64,000 nucleotides of DNA from positions 57,973-121,972 of the forward strand of contig JBCCXA010000005.1 in NCBI GenBank assembly GCA_039192515.1, given 5' to 3'. The notes under the pieces were generated by a model, which was given only the letters and a program-made list of their open reading frames with translations, was not told the DNA's origin and did no database searches. The position numbers were made by a program, and so were the translations under genes. The stretch comes from Verrucomicrobiota bacterium. GTDB lineage: Bacteria; Verrucomicrobiota; Verrucomicrobiia; Methylacidiphilales; JBCCWR01. Numbering within the stretch: position 1 is the first letter of the stretch; each line of letters starts with the position of its first letter. Below are positions 63,468 to 64,000 of the stretch, in pieces.

Positions 63468-63501
63468 GAAGCCGGACCCCCTAAGTCCGGCTTCTTGTCT
63501 T
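63468..63501 (+). terminator. Rho-independent terminator after the FlgN-like gene
   Basis: GAAGCCGGAC (63468-63477) pairs perfectly with GTCCGGCTTC (63485-63494) over a 7-base loop; TTGTCTT follows. Confidence 0.72.
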
Positions 63502-64000
63502 ATGAATCTATGTCCCAGACCCTCGGTTCAAGTCAAAGAGTCACGAAGGCGGATAATTCGATCATGACAAACCACCGAATACCCACCCTTTGTAAAAAAT
63601 CATGTAGTTTTTCTAAAAGATTTTATAAGCCTGCTCATAGAAGAGCAACGAAAGGAAGCAGTCAGAGATAACACAAAATGTGTACAGCTCGGTCCGTTAT
63701 CCTGCGACCGATCTTCACCTACCATCCTCCGGCTCATTCTCATCTGTCATCCCACGGCTTGACCGGGAAAGCGAAAAAGATTTGTGCGGAGCACCATATC
63801 GCTTAGATCGGGGTCGGTGTCAGGGGATCAAATTCAGAAAGTTTTGTGCAAAGGATCATGCTTGGACGACAAGATGCATCCTGCGTGCATCGCTTATTTC
63901 CCCTGGACCCTCCGATCAAGTCGGAGGGTGACGTAGGGGGGTAGTCGAAGGGATGACGAAGGTGTAGAGGTTGGGTCCACCGACGATGCCAAGTGGGGAG
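63502..64000. repeat. Non-coding palindromic repeat cluster at the right edge
   Basis: No credible gene. The clearest unit is the palindrome CCCTCCGA-TCAAG-TCGGAGGG (63908-63928), flanked by CCCTGGA and GTGACG, a layout well known from REP-like elements in other phyla. Degenerate relatives may lie at 63516-63545 (GACCCTCGGTTCAAGTC) and near 63748-63770 (GTCATCCCACGGCTTGACCG). The G/C-rich composition differs from the rest of the window. Confidence 0.55.

Noticed and set aside
63680..63931. Open frame of 83 codons at the right end
   Set aside because: It runs through the palindromic repeat cluster, has no ribosome site and reads as repeat-derived low-quality protein.

Overview
The window is a chromosomal segment of a Gram-negative bacterium with roughly 44-46 % GC. 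It most likely belongs to the PVC superphylum, probably Verrucomicrobiota (inference from gene content, not a database match). Pointers are an LPS inner-core set (hldA-gmhB-kdsB) joined to pyrG, with kdsB next to pyrG as I recall for Chlamydia; a bank of secreted sulfatases beside a beta-propeller sensor kinase; a short NuoG; several PATAN (DUF4388) signalling proteins; and an arsM-arsS pair. No rRNA, tRNA, CRISPR array or intact insertion sequence was seen.

Layout. 1-2943 (minus): LPS precursor operon hldA-gmhB-kdsB-pyrG, with pyrG cut by the left edge; folC is divergent. 4368-15235 (minus): a CysJ-like diflavin reductase, a large HpnN/MMPL-type RND protein and an AddA-AddB nuclease-helicase pair. 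15377-18448 (plus): a tight signalling operon of two REC-PATAN regulators and two cyclic-nucleotide-binding proteins. 18573-21155 (plus): two tandem small secreted Cys-rich proteins, FluC, a rhomboid-like protein and a Nudix hydrolase. 21218-26248: a TPR-like protein, a flagellin with a structured 5' leader, a GYF_2-like protein, a GT87-like membrane enzyme, a DUF2062 protein and a metallophosphoesterase. 26589-34795: a PATAN-FHA protein, then a minus-strand complex I operon nuoB-C-D-(lipoprotein)-E-F-G-H without nuoA or nuoI-N. 35198-37352 (plus): arsM-arsS. 37457-51877: three sulfatases, a sugar isomerase-like protein, a Gfo/Idh/MocA oxidoreductase, a propeller histidine kinase with an AraC-type response regulator, and a two-domain pectate-lyase-3 protein, together resembling a sulfated-glycan utilisation locus. 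52336-63427: an AP2-domain protein, panD, valS, an HtrA-like protease with an adjoining pseudoprotease, a secreted unknown, a WbuC-like cupin, an APH-type kinase, a second PATAN-FHA protein and a small FlgN-like coiled coil.

Three things stand out. (1) A previously unlabelled dispersed repeat of about 75-85 bp lies in intergenic DNA at least seven times, on both strands, once as a head-to-head inverted pair between convergent genes. (2) The flagellin gene has a leader that can fold into a closed, pseudoknotted or three-way-junction structure. (3) An active-looking HtrA protease is translationally coupled to a paralogue that has lost all three catalytic residues. The tandem Cys-rich secreted mini-proteins and the dense set of PATAN/FHA/cNMP proteins also deserve attention.
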